DNA of 58,392 nucleotides from Pseudomonadota bacterium (GTDB taxonomy: Bacteria; Pseudomonadota; Gammaproteobacteria; Steroidobacterales; Woeseiaceae): the NCBI GenBank assembly GCA_022563505.1, contig JADFNG010000008.1:1-58392 (forward strand), written 5' to 3'. A program made the position numbers and the translations under genes. This document shows positions 48,991 to 57,187 of the stretch, piece after piece. Position 1 is the first letter of the stretch, and every line of letters starts with the position of its first letter. The notes beneath the pieces were generated by a model. That model saw only the letters and a list, made by a program, of their open reading frames with translations, ran no database searches and was not told the DNA's origin.

Positions 48991-49596
48991 ATGGCAGGGA
49001 TCAAGAAAAATAAAGTCGCTGATAAGTGCTTCAATCCGAAACTAAAGTTGCCCTATCAGCTGCGAAAAAGCGATTTTCGGGCAGCAATGCAAGATGTGTA
49101 TGACTTTTTTTATGACGTGAATTCTCACCTGACGTCCAAGGGGCTGCAACGTCTGGACGACATGTTAAGGCCGGCAATCATGTCAGGTGTATTGTCAGAC
49201 ATGCTGAACGCAAGCCTTGCGACCCACGCACGCGTTCTGGTTGAAAACAATTATTTCAACGGCCATCCGGACCTAATCGTGCAAGGGATTTATCCAGAAA
49301 ATTCGGCAAAATCTGGCGTCAAAGGAGTTGAAATAAAAACAACGCGGAAAAAAGGTGGTGCCGTAGATACGCATGGTGCGAGAAATCAATGGCTTTGTGT
49401 TTTCGTGTACAAAGTCGACACGGAAACCGAGCCAGCCATCGACAGGAGACCGATGTCATTCACAGAGGTCTATCTTGGCAAGGTGACGATTAACGATTTT
49501 AGAAAAAATTCTCGCGGCGAACTAGGAACCCGTACAGCTACACTGCACAAAGATGGAATTGCAAAACTCAGACAGAGTTGGGTGTATAAGGCCTAG
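48991..49596 (+). CDS. PD-(D/E)xK restriction endonuclease-like protein
   Basis: A 201-residue protein read as the nuclease of a type II restriction-modification pair. The nuclease core is visible: Pro93-Asp94 in GHPDLIVQG and, 19 residues later, Glu114-Ile-Lys116 in GVEIKTTRK, a PD-(D/E)xK site. The N-terminal 75 residues are helical (LTSKGLQRLDDMLRPAIMSG). ATG 48991 follows AAGGCGG. It is convergent with the methyltransferase gene, and the two 3' ends overlap by 29 bases. I do not recognise the specificity. Lower GC content than the core genes suggests horizontal origin. Confidence 0.75.
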   Translation: MAGIKKNKVADKCFNPKLKLPYQLRKSDFRAAMQDVYDFFYDVNSHLTSKGLQRLDDMLRPAIMSGVLSDMLNASLATHARVLVENNYFNGHPDLIVQGIYPENSAKSGVKGVEIKTTRKKGGAVDTHGARNQWLCVFVYKVDTETEPAIDRRPMSFTEVYLGKVTINDFRKNSRGELGTRTATLHKDGIAKLRQSWVYKA

Positions 49597-50740
49597 CAGT
49601 TCCATTGCCAGAATACTCTGTAAGTCTAGGGATAGCATTTACCGCGATCTGATAGTAGTGGGAATCTTTCTCTACACCGACGCTACGTGATCCAATAGCG
49701 TTACAGGCAGCCAAAGTCGAACCGGCTCCAGCGAATGGATCGAGGATGATACCTTTTCCAAGCGGGAGTGCGGCGCGGACAAGCTGACGCAAGAATAGCT
49801 GCGGTTTAAGACTGGGGTGAGCGGCCAACTTACGTTCACTCTTCCTAGTAGGGGAAGACTGGATAACGTCACCGAACGGCTTATCTTTTGCAGGTCGTCT
49901 GAATCCACCCGTTTTCCATTTTCTCAAATTATCTTGAACTCGACCTTCGATAGGTTTTCGATAAACTAACCAAGGCTCCCACATTGACCGCGGCATCACG
50001 CTTACGTCGCTAAATTCCTCGTGGGCAGATTTTGGTCTATCTCCGCCACGCATAGTCATCGTTAGTCGGATAATTTCGCCACGCCGTTCTAGCCCGGCTT
50101 CCGATAGCGCATTCGAAACTAGATGAGATACCAACGGGTTTGACGCAACGATCACGTTTGCGCCCGGAACGAGGCACGGAATCAGCAGTCTCCCCCATCC
50201 CCTAAAAAAAATACTTAATTCTTGAAGTTGATCCTTCGTCAGCGTCGTGAAGCGTGGTAAAGGAGATCGACGGTGGCCGTCAAATGATGGAGGAATTCTC
50301 CATACTCCACCGTTACCATTTCTCAATTTAGTTTGCTGATCTTCTGCATATTCATGAAGTCCGTAAGGTGGGTCAGTCACGACGGCATGTATTGAGTTCT
50401 TGCGTTGAGACTGAAGCCAAGAAAAGCAGTCAGTGTGGTGCAACGTCGACTTTTGAAACCGGAAGGTTTCGTGCGCTTGTTCATCATCCAAGGCGGTAAG
50501 CTTTTGTTGCAGAGCACTTTGAGATCCACCTCGAACCTTGTATATTCCTCGGGCCTCTCTGACAAACAGTTTCGGAGTATTCAATCTCAAGTATGACCGG
50601 ATGGACGACTGGGGAGTAACTCCAATGATTTGTTCCACCGCGTCCTTGATGGTGGGCATTGACATTGGCGTTGTTGATTGAGCAAGAACCTGAAGGATTG
50701 CATCCCGGACACGGCCTGGGGGATTTTTTTGAATGCTCAT
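49568..50740 (-). CDS. DNA methyltransferase (DPPY, beta-type) with N-terminal winged helix
   Basis: A 390-residue DNA amino-methyltransferase (N6-adenine or N4-cytosine). Motif IV DPPYGL (123-128) precedes motif I DPFAGAGST (334-342) and HPSLKPQLF, the beta-class order. Residues about 8-70 form a helix-turn-helix/winged helix resembling HARE-HTH (VRDAILQVLAQ..MPTIKDAVEQIIGVTPQSSIRSYL). The segment between motifs is a target-recognition region. The nuclease gene is its convergent partner. A 22-bp perfect palindrome ends 11 bases upstream of the start, where a repressor or the enzyme itself could act. Confidence 0.88.
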   Translation of the reverse strand: MSIQKNPPGRVRDAILQVLAQSTTPMSMPTIKDAVEQIIGVTPQSSIRSYLRLNTPKLFVREARGIYKVRGGSQSALQQKLTALDDEQAHETFRFQKSTLHHTDCFSWLQSQRKNSIHAVVTDPPYGLHEYAEDQQTKLRNGNGGVWRIPPSFDGHRRSPLPRFTTLTKDQLQELSIFFRGWGRLLIPCLVPGANVIVASNPLVSHLVSNALSEAGLERRGEIIRLTMTMRGGDRPKSAHEEFSDVSVMPRSMWEPWLVYRKPIEGRVQDNLRKWKTGGFRRPAKDKPFGDVIQSSPTRKSERKLAAHPSLKPQLFLRQLVRAALPLGKGIILDPFAGAGSTLAACNAIGSRSVGVEKDSHYYQIAVNAIPRLTEYSGNGTARPYTPNSV

Positions 50741-50750
50741 AGAAAGCCAT

Positions 50751-50772
50751 CTTAGACGTCTAGACGTCTAAG
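50751..50772. promoter_or_regulatory. 22-bp perfect palindrome upstream of the methyltransferase
   Basis: CTTAGACGTCT at 50751-50761 is followed by its exact reverse complement AGACGTCTAAG (50762-50772). It contains two GACGTC hexamers flanking a central TCTAGA. It starts 11 bases upstream of the methyltransferase ATG. Such sites serve as operators for autoregulating methyltransferases or controller proteins in restriction systems; no separate controller gene is seen, so the methyltransferase winged helix or the methylation state are candidate regulators. Confidence 0.7.
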
Positions 50773-50824
50773 GTCAATCGTTTATTTCCAGACTGCGTCA
50801 TCTTTGATTTGTCGATGCTCCACG

Positions 50825-52021
50825 TGTGGGGTGCGAATTCCTATTCATCGCATAAATCCGAGAGATTTCCAATTCTTGTCATGCGCGCCGATTCGGTTAC
50901 GATGATTCAGTGATGCGTGATCTCGCCATAATTTTCATCCACCTTCTCGTAACAATCGCCCGCGTGCTTGGACCTGGTGGTGCTCGGTCCGTGGTCGCCG
51001 AATCGCTCCTCGTCAAACATCAGCTTCTGATCGTCAATCGCTCCAGAGCCCGGGCGCCGGTCCTTCGACCGACAGACCGAGTCATTGTTGGGCTTTGCGC
51101 AATCGTCATGCGCCCTGCTCGCCTGTTACGGTCAGCCATTGTCCTGAAGCCCGCCACGATTCTCAACTTCCATCGTGCAATGGTGAAACGTCAATACAGC
51201 TTGCTGTTCACGCCGAAAACCCGCGGCAAGCCGGGCCCTACAGGACCTGCTCCGGAGCTGATTTCAGCAATCGTCGAGATGAAACGCAGAAACCCGAACT
51301 TCGGTTATCAGCGCATTGCCGACCAAATCGCCTTAGTCTTCGATGTCGAAATTGATAAGGATGTGGTACGGCGCGTGTTAGCCAGACATTATCGACCGCG
51401 GCCTGGATCTAATGGTCCGTCCTGGCTCACGTTCCTCGGCCACAGTAAAGACAGCTTGTGGAGTGTTGACTTCTTTCGATGTGAATCGTTGATCCTCAAG
51501 TCTCACTGGGTGATGGTTGTTATGGATCAATTTAGCCGCCGAATTGTTGGTTTTGCTTCCCATGCTGGGCCGCTCGACGGTCCATCGGTCTGCCGAATGT
51601 TCAATCGCATCGTCAGTGGGTCCGGAGCGCCCCAATACCTGAGCTCCGATAATGATCCTCTGTTTCTGTTTCACCGATGGCGCGCCAATCTACGAATACT
51701 CGATGTGGCAGAGGTAAAAACTGTGCCATACGTGCCATTATCTCACCCATTTGTCGAAAGACTGATTGGCACAGTTCGTCGAGAATATCTCGATCAGGTT
51801 CCTTTCTGGAGTGCTCGTGATCTGGAGAGAAAATTGATGTCATTTCAGGACTATTACAACAAGGACCGTGTTCACCGAGGACTGGGCGGCGCTCCTCCCA
51901 ACGAACAAAGTGACAACGCTGATCGAAAGATCGCTCGCCTGGACGATTATCGCTGGGAAAAACGCTGCCGTAGTTTGTATCAACTCCCGGTCGCGGCTTG
52001 AATACTAATTCGCACCCAACA
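50825..52021 (+). mobile_element. DDE insertion sequence, intact copy
   Basis: About 1197 bases. Left terminal repeat 50825-50846 begins TGTGGGGTGCGAATT; right terminal repeat 52000-52021, read inverted, begins TGTTGGGTGCGAATT; 19 of 22 bases match. It contains one transposase gene. Its right end interrupts the start of an integrase gene (52022-52070). No target duplication is visible. It is related to the deleted inverted copy at 47920-48818. Confidence 0.85.
50910..52001 (+). CDS. IS transposase, DDE integrase-core (IS481/IS3-like)
   Basis: A 363-residue transposase. Conserved N-terminal helical part (GARSVVAESLLVKHQLLIVN) and HTH (NPNFGYQRIADQI), then an rve integrase core with first Asp in LWSVDFFRCES, second Asp in YLSSDNDPLF and Glu in HPFVERLIGTVRREYLDQ. 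All three catalytic residues are present and the frame is open, so it may be active. The family is not settled by eye; IS481-like and IS3-like integrases share this core. Confidence 0.88.
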   Translation: MMRDLAIIFIHLLVTIARVLGPGGARSVVAESLLVKHQLLIVNRSRARAPVLRPTDRVIVGLCAIVMRPARLLRSAIVLKPATILNFHRAMVKRQYSLLFTPKTRGKPGPTGPAPELISAIVEMKRRNPNFGYQRIADQIALVFDVEIDKDVVRRVLARHYRPRPGSNGPSWLTFLGHSKDSLWSVDFFRCESLILKSHWVMVVMDQFSRRIVGFASHAGPLDGPSVCRMFNRIVSGSGAPQYLSSDNDPLFLFHRWRANLRILDVAEVKTVPYVPLSHPFVERLIGTVRREYLDQVPFWSARDLERKLMSFQDYYNKDRVHRGLGGAPPNEQSDNADRKIARLDDYRWEKRCRSLYQLPVAA

Positions 52022-52070
52022 GGTTGCGAACCTGCATGTCCTCGGTCATACGTTTGCGTAACGGTGTCAT
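52022..52070 (-). pseudogene. Truncated tyrosine integrase start (IS91-type accessory integrase)
   Basis: From ATG 52070, with AAGGAG 8 bases upstream, the minus strand reads MTPLRKRMTEDMQVRNL and then runs into the end of the insertion sequence at 52021. This is the typical N-terminus of tyrosine integrases that travel with IS91-like elements. Only about 17 codons remain, so the gene was cut by the IS insertion or by a later deletion. Identification rests on this short conserved start. Confidence 0.6.
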
Positions 52071-52236
52071 GGGTAAGCTCCTTCGTTGGATGAAAGCGCT
52101 GCATAGGCAGCGGCTCCATCTTCTCAAACTTCTCAAAAGGGGCAACGGGACAGGGGGAAACGTCAAAAACGGATGACACCGGGGAAGTTGCGGGGCTCGT
52201 GCTTCTGACTACCGCGAAGCGGTTTAGTCCAACCGC
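52071..52236. other. Leftover sequence between IS and RIT element
   Basis: 166 bases upstream of the truncated integrase start, with no gene seen. A small GC hairpin (ACCGC GAA GCGGT near 52210) lies close to the RIT boundary. The sequence does not encode the missing C-terminal end of the IS66 TnpC in the reading direction expected for a simple insertion. Confidence 0.4.
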
Positions 52237-52266
52237 AATTATCCACGGTGGGTAATTATGGAAGGT
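52237..52266 (+). repeat. RIT left inverted repeat with recombinase core site
   Basis: The outer 21 bases form an imperfect palindrome: AATTATCCAC, G, GTGGGTAATT (one mismatch), like a tyrosine recombinase crossover site. The inner part ends TATGGAAGGT. A further partial inverted copy TTCCATAATT lies at 52336-52345, just upstream of the first recombinase gene. Confidence 0.85.
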
Positions 52267-52392
52267 TCGGGTCAGAGGGTTTCACAAAGCCATAGTTTTT
52301 CCAGTCCCGCACGCAGCAGCTGCCACTGATTTGCTTTCCATAATTTTCGGTGCTCTCTTTCTGACGTTCTACCGTCACGAAGGAGAGTCATC

Positions 52393-53655
52393 ATGTTTGA
52401 TCCTGCACGTTCAAGGCATACACAGATTGCCAGTGAGTGGTTAGCGAAGTCAGCGCTTGCCTGCTATGCGGATACCTACGTTCAATACCTGACCGAGCGC
52501 GGTTATGCCGCTGGGACGATCAAGTGTTATTTCGGCAGCATCGCCCATTTCGCGCATTGGCTGGCAGGACAAGAGGCCGGCCTTGCCGACATCGGAGAAG
52601 ATCTGATCGGTCGCTTCCTTGACCGGCACCTGTTGCATTGTCGTTGCGCGCCACGTTGCAGGCGGATGCGAACCGACGGCCGAGCCGCGCTTGGGCATTT
52701 GCTCAAGATGCTCAGAGCCAACGGGCAATGCGCGCCCCGGCATTCAACAGTGCCGGATGCGATAGCCGCAGAGCTTGAGCACTTCGACTGTTTTCTCAGC
52801 GACGTGCGCGGGTTGTCAACGGCCACCCGTTCCACTCGGCTGCGCTGTCTACGAGATTTTCTCATCGACCGTTTTGGGACCGGGCCGGTGCAACTGAGTT
52901 CGTTGGGTCCGGCCGATGTCATCTGCTTCATAGAGCATTACACATCAGGATGGGCACCAGGGTCGATCAAGCAAGCTGGCACTTCACTGCGAAGTTACTT
53001 CGCTTTCCGCGCCACTCAGGGAGAGCAGACCAAGGCGCTGGCGGCCGCCCTGCCTCGTGTCGCACAATGGCGGCTTGCACCATTACCGCAAGTGCTTTGT
53101 GCGCAGGAGATCACGCAGCTACTGAAGGCCTTCGATCGCAGCGCTGCGACCGGCCAACGCGACTATGCGATCGTCCGCTGCCTCCTCGACCTGGGCTTAC
53201 GCCGAACCGAAGTCGCCCGTCTGCGGCTGGAGGATGTGGATTGGCGCGCCGGAACCCTGCGCATCCATACCAAGGGCAAGCGCATCGATGTGCTGCCGTT
53301 GCCGCAAAAAACCGGTACTGCAATCACGGCGTATTTGCAGAATGGCCGCCCACAAACGACTCGCCGCGAGTTGTTCGTGCGCCACCGCCCACCGATCAAC
53401 GCACCGGCCAGTGCCGATATTGTACGCAATGCGGCTCGCAACGCGGCTAAACGCTGCGGGCTTGAGCATCGTATCCGAGGAACGCATGTCTTCCGTCACA
53501 CACTGGCCGCTCGACTGGTGCAAAGTGGCGCCGGTTTCAAACAGATCGCGGACATGCTGCGTCACCGCTGCCTGGATACAACGACCATCTACGCCAAGGT
53601 CGATCTGCAGGCGTTGTCGCGTGTTGCCTTGCCGTGGCCCGGGAGGCAGCCATGA
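52393..53655 (+). CDS. RIT recombinase A (tyrosine recombinase)
   Basis: A 420-residue tyrosine recombinase, first of the trio. The SAM-like core-binding domain (about 17-105 and 120-210) precedes the catalytic domain with Arg270 (LGLRRTE), Lys294, His365-x-x-Arg368 (HVFRHTLAAR), His391 and nucleophile Tyr400 (TTTIYAKVD). A Cys-rich segment HCRCAPRCRR near 82-91 is unusual and may bind metal. Start ATG 52393 has GGAG upstream. Overlaps the next gene by 4 bases. Confidence 0.9.
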   Translation: MFDPARSRHTQIASEWLAKSALACYADTYVQYLTERGYAAGTIKCYFGSIAHFAHWLAGQEAGLADIGEDLIGRFLDRHLLHCRCAPRCRRMRTDGRAALGHLLKMLRANGQCAPRHSTVPDAIAAELEHFDCFLSDVRGLSTATRSTRLRCLRDFLIDRFGTGPVQLSSLGPADVICFIEHYTSGWAPGSIKQAGTSLRSYFAFRATQGEQTKALAAALPRVAQWRLAPLPQVLCAQEITQLLKAFDRSAATGQRDYAIVRCLLDLGLRRTEVARLRLEDVDWRAGTLRIHTKGKRIDVLPLPQKTGTAITAYLQNGRPQTTRRELFVRHRPPINAPASADIVRNAARNAAKRCGLEHRIRGTHVFRHTLAARLVQSGAGFKQIADMLRHRCLDTTTIYAKVDLQALSRVALPWPGRQP

Positions 53656-54596
53656 ACGCACCTGAGACGATGGCCTCAAAGGTCGAGGCGTATCTGAGGC
53701 TGCGCCGGCAGGCAGGCTTCACTTTGAAGATTGAGGGCCAACAACTGGCCCGTTTTGCTTGCTTTGCAGATAACACCGATCATCAGGGGCCGTTGACACT
53801 CAAGCTGGCCACGCAGTGGGCCACTGCGTCACGTCAGTCAAAACGCCTCACCGCCGCACGGCGTATCGAGGTGTTGCGACCCTTTGCCCGTTACTGTCAA
53901 CAGTTTGAGCCAGACACCGAGATCCCGCCGCGGGGCCTCTTTGGGCGCGCTCATCGTCGCCTGACCCCGCATATTTTCATGGATGGCGAGATTCGTGCCC
54001 TCCTGGCGGCCTGCGCACAGCTGTGTCCACCGAGCGGCTTGCGGGGTGCTACTTGTGCCGCGATCTTCGGCCTCATCGCCGCAACGGGCTTGCGGATCTC
54101 AGAGGCCACGGGATTGAAGCGCCCGGACGTCGATCTCGAACGCGGCTTGCTGCACATCCAACACGCCAAGTTCGGCAAGTCACGCTGGGTGCCGATGCAC
54201 ACCACCACGACACACGCCTTACAACGATATGCACAACAACGTGACCGCGATCCCCTTACCGCCAACACCGCGGCGTTCTTTGTCTTCGACTATGGGCGAT
54301 GCGCTTCAAGCAGGAGTCTGCAGTACGCATTCCAGTTATTGAGAGATCAACTGAAGTGGCGCCCCCGCGGCGACCATGCGGCTCCCCGTATCCATGATCT
54401 GCGGCATTCATTTGTCTGCCATCGGCTTGAACGCTGGTCCGCGCAGGGCCTGGATGTCGATCGTCACATCCTCGCCTTGTCGACCTACATCGGTCACGCC
54501 AAAGTGACCGATACCTACTGGTACCTCACCGCGACTCCCGAGCTGCTGGCGATCGCGGCCAAGCGCTTTACTGACCCGTCGGGAGCGGTCTCATGA
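53652..54596 (+). CDS. RIT recombinase B (tyrosine recombinase)
   Basis: A 314-residue tyrosine recombinase. Catalytic residues: Arg148 (ATGLRISE), Lys173 (HAKFGKSRWV region), His248-x-x-Arg251 (HDLRHSF), His282 (IGHAKVTDT) and Tyr291. ATG 53652 overlaps the stop of recombinase A (ATGA), and is preferred over an in-frame ATG at 53634. Length is typical of the middle member of RIT trios. Probably acts together with A and C, as all three are translationally coupled. Confidence 0.9.
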   Translation: MNAPETMASKVEAYLRLRRQAGFTLKIEGQQLARFACFADNTDHQGPLTLKLATQWATASRQSKRLTAARRIEVLRPFARYCQQFEPDTEIPPRGLFGRAHRRLTPHIFMDGEIRALLAACAQLCPPSGLRGATCAAIFGLIAATGLRISEATGLKRPDVDLERGLLHIQHAKFGKSRWVPMHTTTTHALQRYAQQRDRDPLTANTAAFFVFDYGRCASSRSLQYAFQLLRDQLKWRPRGDHAAPRIHDLRHSFVCHRLERWSAQGLDVDRHILALSTYIGHAKVTDTYWYLTATPELLAIAAKRFTDPSGAVS

Positions 54597-55597
54597 GCGC
54601 CCCGGTGCCGTTGAGCTTTGCCCGCTTGTTGCAGCAGTTTTTCATGCAACGCCTGATGCAACAACAGCGGGCAAGCCCATGTACCGTGGCGGCCTATCGC
54701 GACAGTTTCCGCTTGCTGCTGGCCTTCGCCCATCGGCGACTGGGTAAACGACCCAGCGATATTGCGCTGGATGACCTGAACGCGTCATTTATTCTGGAGT
54801 TTCTCAACCATCTCGAGGTGGAACGTCACAACTGTGTCCGCAGTCGCAATGCCCGCTTCGCCGCGATCCGATCCTTCATGGAATACGTTGCTTTTCAGGA
54901 ACCCTCAGCACTCGCTCTGACACGGTCGGTATTGGCAATACCAATGAAACGCTTCGAGCAACCGCTGATCGGATTTCTCTCGCGTGAGCACGTCGAAGCG
55001 ATTCTTGCTGCGCCGGATCCAAACACATGGACCGGGCAACGCGATCGCGTGATGCTGGCCACGCTCTACAACACCGGCGCGCGGGTATCGGAGTTGATCG
55101 GCATGCGGGTAGTCGATCTCATTCTTAAACCCAGTGGGTCGGTTCTTATTCGGGGTAAAGGCCGCAAGCACAGGTCCGTTCCACTTTGGTCGGCAACCAC
55201 CGCGCAGCTCAAACGCTGGCTGCGAGAATACCCTCGGTCAGCTCAAGAACCCCTCTTCCCAGGCCGGTCCGGTGGCCCACTGACACGCATCGGGTTCACG
55301 GAACGACTGAAGCTCGCCGCCAGGAGGGCCGCGAGTCAATTTCCCGAACTGGGCAAACGACGAGTCTTTCCCCACCTGATTCGTCACTCAACTGCCATGC
55401 ATATGCTGCAAGCCGGTGTCGACATCACGGTCATCGCACTTTGGCTCGGGCACGAGAGCCCCGCGACCACGCATCGGTATGTCGAAGCGGATCTCGCGAT
55501 GAAAGAGCAGGCGCTAAAGGCGCTTCAGGCTCCCTCCCAGAGACCGCTCCGATACCGGCCAAAGGATCGCGTCCTGCAGTTCTTGCAGAGCTTGTAA
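54593..55597 (+). CDS. RIT recombinase C (tyrosine recombinase)
   Basis: A 334-residue tyrosine recombinase with a phage-integrase SAM-like N-domain (about 10-105) and catalytic Arg164 (NTGARVSE), Lys189 (RGKGRKHR), His261-x-x-Arg264 (HLIRHSTAMHML), His287 (LGHESPATT) and Tyr296 (HRYVEAD). It overlaps recombinase B by 4 bases. XerC/D-like sequence is the closest general class, but the trio arrangement marks it as a RIT gene. Confidence 0.9.
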   Translation: MSAPVPLSFARLLQQFFMQRLMQQQRASPCTVAAYRDSFRLLLAFAHRRLGKRPSDIALDDLNASFILEFLNHLEVERHNCVRSRNARFAAIRSFMEYVAFQEPSALALTRSVLAIPMKRFEQPLIGFLSREHVEAILAAPDPNTWTGQRDRVMLATLYNTGARVSELIGMRVVDLILKPSGSVLIRGKGRKHRSVPLWSATTAQLKRWLREYPRSAQEPLFPGRSGGPLTRIGFTERLKLAARRAASQFPELGKRRVFPHLIRHSTAMHMLQAGVDITVIALWLGHESPATTHRYVEADLAMKEQALKALQAPSQRPLRYRPKDRVLQFLQSL

Positions 55598-55718
55598 TTA
55601 TGCACAGCTTGTTACCGTGCTGAACCAGCACAAAGTGCGGCGGTCGATGCCGTTTCGCTCGTAAAATATGCGCATTGGCATCGACCCTCACGCCAACGGA
55701 TCTCCGTCAGCTGCGGTT
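55598..55718. other. Subterminal region of the RIT element
   Basis: 121 bases between the ritC stop and the right repeat, with no gene. It includes a GTAATTATG word at the ritC stop, also present in the terminal repeat, which could be a chance match. Confidence 0.3.
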
Positions 55719-57161
55719 ACCTTCCATAATTACCCACCGTGGATAATTTCTGCCAATCACAAAAGGTCGAATGGCATTCTCGGCTAAGTTGTTGTCAATC
55801 TCGAGGCGGCCATCGTCCAGGTAGCCAATCAGTTTGTCCCATTCATTGTGCAGGTAGTGAAGCGCTATTCCGGTAGCGCTCGTCGGCGGCACCTGGGGCA
55901 TTGCCTGATCCAGCCAAGTACGCATCTCATCAAGGATCGGCCGGGCATGCCGATCACGGTGCGCCTGCCGTTCCTCAGGTTCCAGTTTGCGTGCCTGCTT
56001 CTCCACCCGGTAGAGCTTGCGGATCAGATTAAGCCCGCGATGGGCCTTGCCATGCTTCTTGTTCTTGCCCTGCGCCTTGACCGCGTCACTGAACTTGCGT
56101 CTGGCATGCGCCATGCAACCCACGTGGATGAGATCATTTTCTGCCACGGCGGCGTTGTAACCGTCATAGCCGTCTGTTTGTAAATATCCCTTGAAGCCTT
56201 CCAGCAAGTGCTTGGCAACCTCGGCGCCACGCCCGGGATCGTAGTGAAACAGCACCACCGGACGATCCGGCGGACCGCCGCGTTGCAGCCACAGGTAGGA
56301 TTTCGATTGGGGCTTCCTGCCGGGCTCTTTAAGCACCTGCACCGTGGTCTCATCCATCTGCACGATGTCATAGCTTAAAAGCCGCTCGTGCAGCAGGTTG
56401 ATCAGCGGCTGGATCAGCTGGCCGGCCTGGATCATCCAGTTGGCCAGGGTTGCGCGCGGGAGTTCCACCCCAATACGCTGCAAAATCGTTTCCTGACGAT
56501 ACAGCGGCAGCGCATCCTGGTACTTGCAAACGGCAATGTGGGCCAGCAAGCCCGGTGACGCCATGCTTTTCGGAATCGGCTGTGCCGGTAACGGGGCGGT
56601 CCTGATGCATTGGCCACAGTCACAGGCGTATTTCTTGCGGATATGCCGCAGTACCTGGATCTTCGCCGGGATGATATCGAGCTGCTCCGAGATGACCTCG
56701 CCGATCTCGCTCAGCAACCGGCCGTCATGTTCGCAGCGGCGTGCCGACTCAGGCAGCTCGTGAATGATATCGATGCGTGGCAAGTGATCCGGTATTGGCT
56801 TCCTGCCACGCTTCTTGCGTTTGTGTGCGGCAATCGTGATCTCATCACCGCCGTCTGCCTCCGCATCGGCGGCCGCGTCACTATCGAACTCCGCCTCATC
56901 GAACAGACCGATCTGATCCGGCGACAGCTTTTCGCTGCTCGCCGCATAACGACGCGCCAAAGCGAGATTCAGTTGTTCAGTGAGGGTGAGAACCTGGAAC
57001 TTGTAACGCTGGTTCTCTGTCGTGAGTTGTTCGATCTTTTGATCAACCGCTTGCTTGTCGACTTGCAATTGTTCGTTGCGAACAAGTTGATCAACGACCA
57101 GAGATTTCAATGCATCAACGTCATCAGGCAGTTGATGCAGTGCAATTGGCATGCGTTGCAT
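55707..57161 (-). pseudogene. IS66 transposase TnpC, C-terminally truncated
   Basis: A 484-codon frame whose last dozen residues (after NAIRPFVIGRN) come from the RIT repeat and its flank. Normal parts: N-terminal coiled coil (LKSLVVDQLVRNEQLQ), Cys-rich zinc segment (KYACDCGQCI), and the DDE core with Asp in VQMDETTVQV, Asp in LQTDGYDGYN and Glu in NNLAENAIRP. All three catalytic residues survive, but the last 30-50 residues seen in other TnpC proteins (after FVIGR) are missing, so activity is doubtful. Confidence 0.85.
55719..55748 (-). repeat. RIT right inverted repeat
   Basis: Exact reverse complement of 52237-52266 over 30 bases; matching stops precisely at both ends (52236 versus 55749, and 52267 versus 55718). 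The outer end is fused in frame to the IS66 tnpC sequence. Confidence 0.9.
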
Positions 57162-57187
57162 TATACCAGATCGTTAACTTTAACGCC

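Larger units (their letters stand above)
52237..55748 (+). mobile_element. RIT element (recombinase in trio)
   Basis: A 3512-base element bounded by perfect 30-bp inverted repeats: 52237-52266 and 55719-55748. Inside are three tyrosine recombinase genes on the plus strand, each overlapping the next by 4 bases (ATGA). This matches described RIT elements. All three catalytic sets look complete. It lies within the tnpC gene of an IS66-family element, whose reading frame runs into the right repeat. No cargo gene is present. Confidence 0.9.

Noticed and set aside
48991-50740. Controller (C) protein gene for the restriction system
   Set aside because: No small helix-turn-helix gene was found between the two IS copies; only the methyltransferase carries a winged helix.
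51613-52179. 188-codon minus-strand frame across the IS right end
   Set aside because: Mostly the shadow of the intact transposase; it reads through the IS end and the integrase stump in the wrong frame.
52071-52236. Missing C-terminal end of IS66 TnpC to the left of the RIT element
   Set aside because: Translation of the minus strand here gives no match to the usual NWLF..SLIETAKANGLEPY region.
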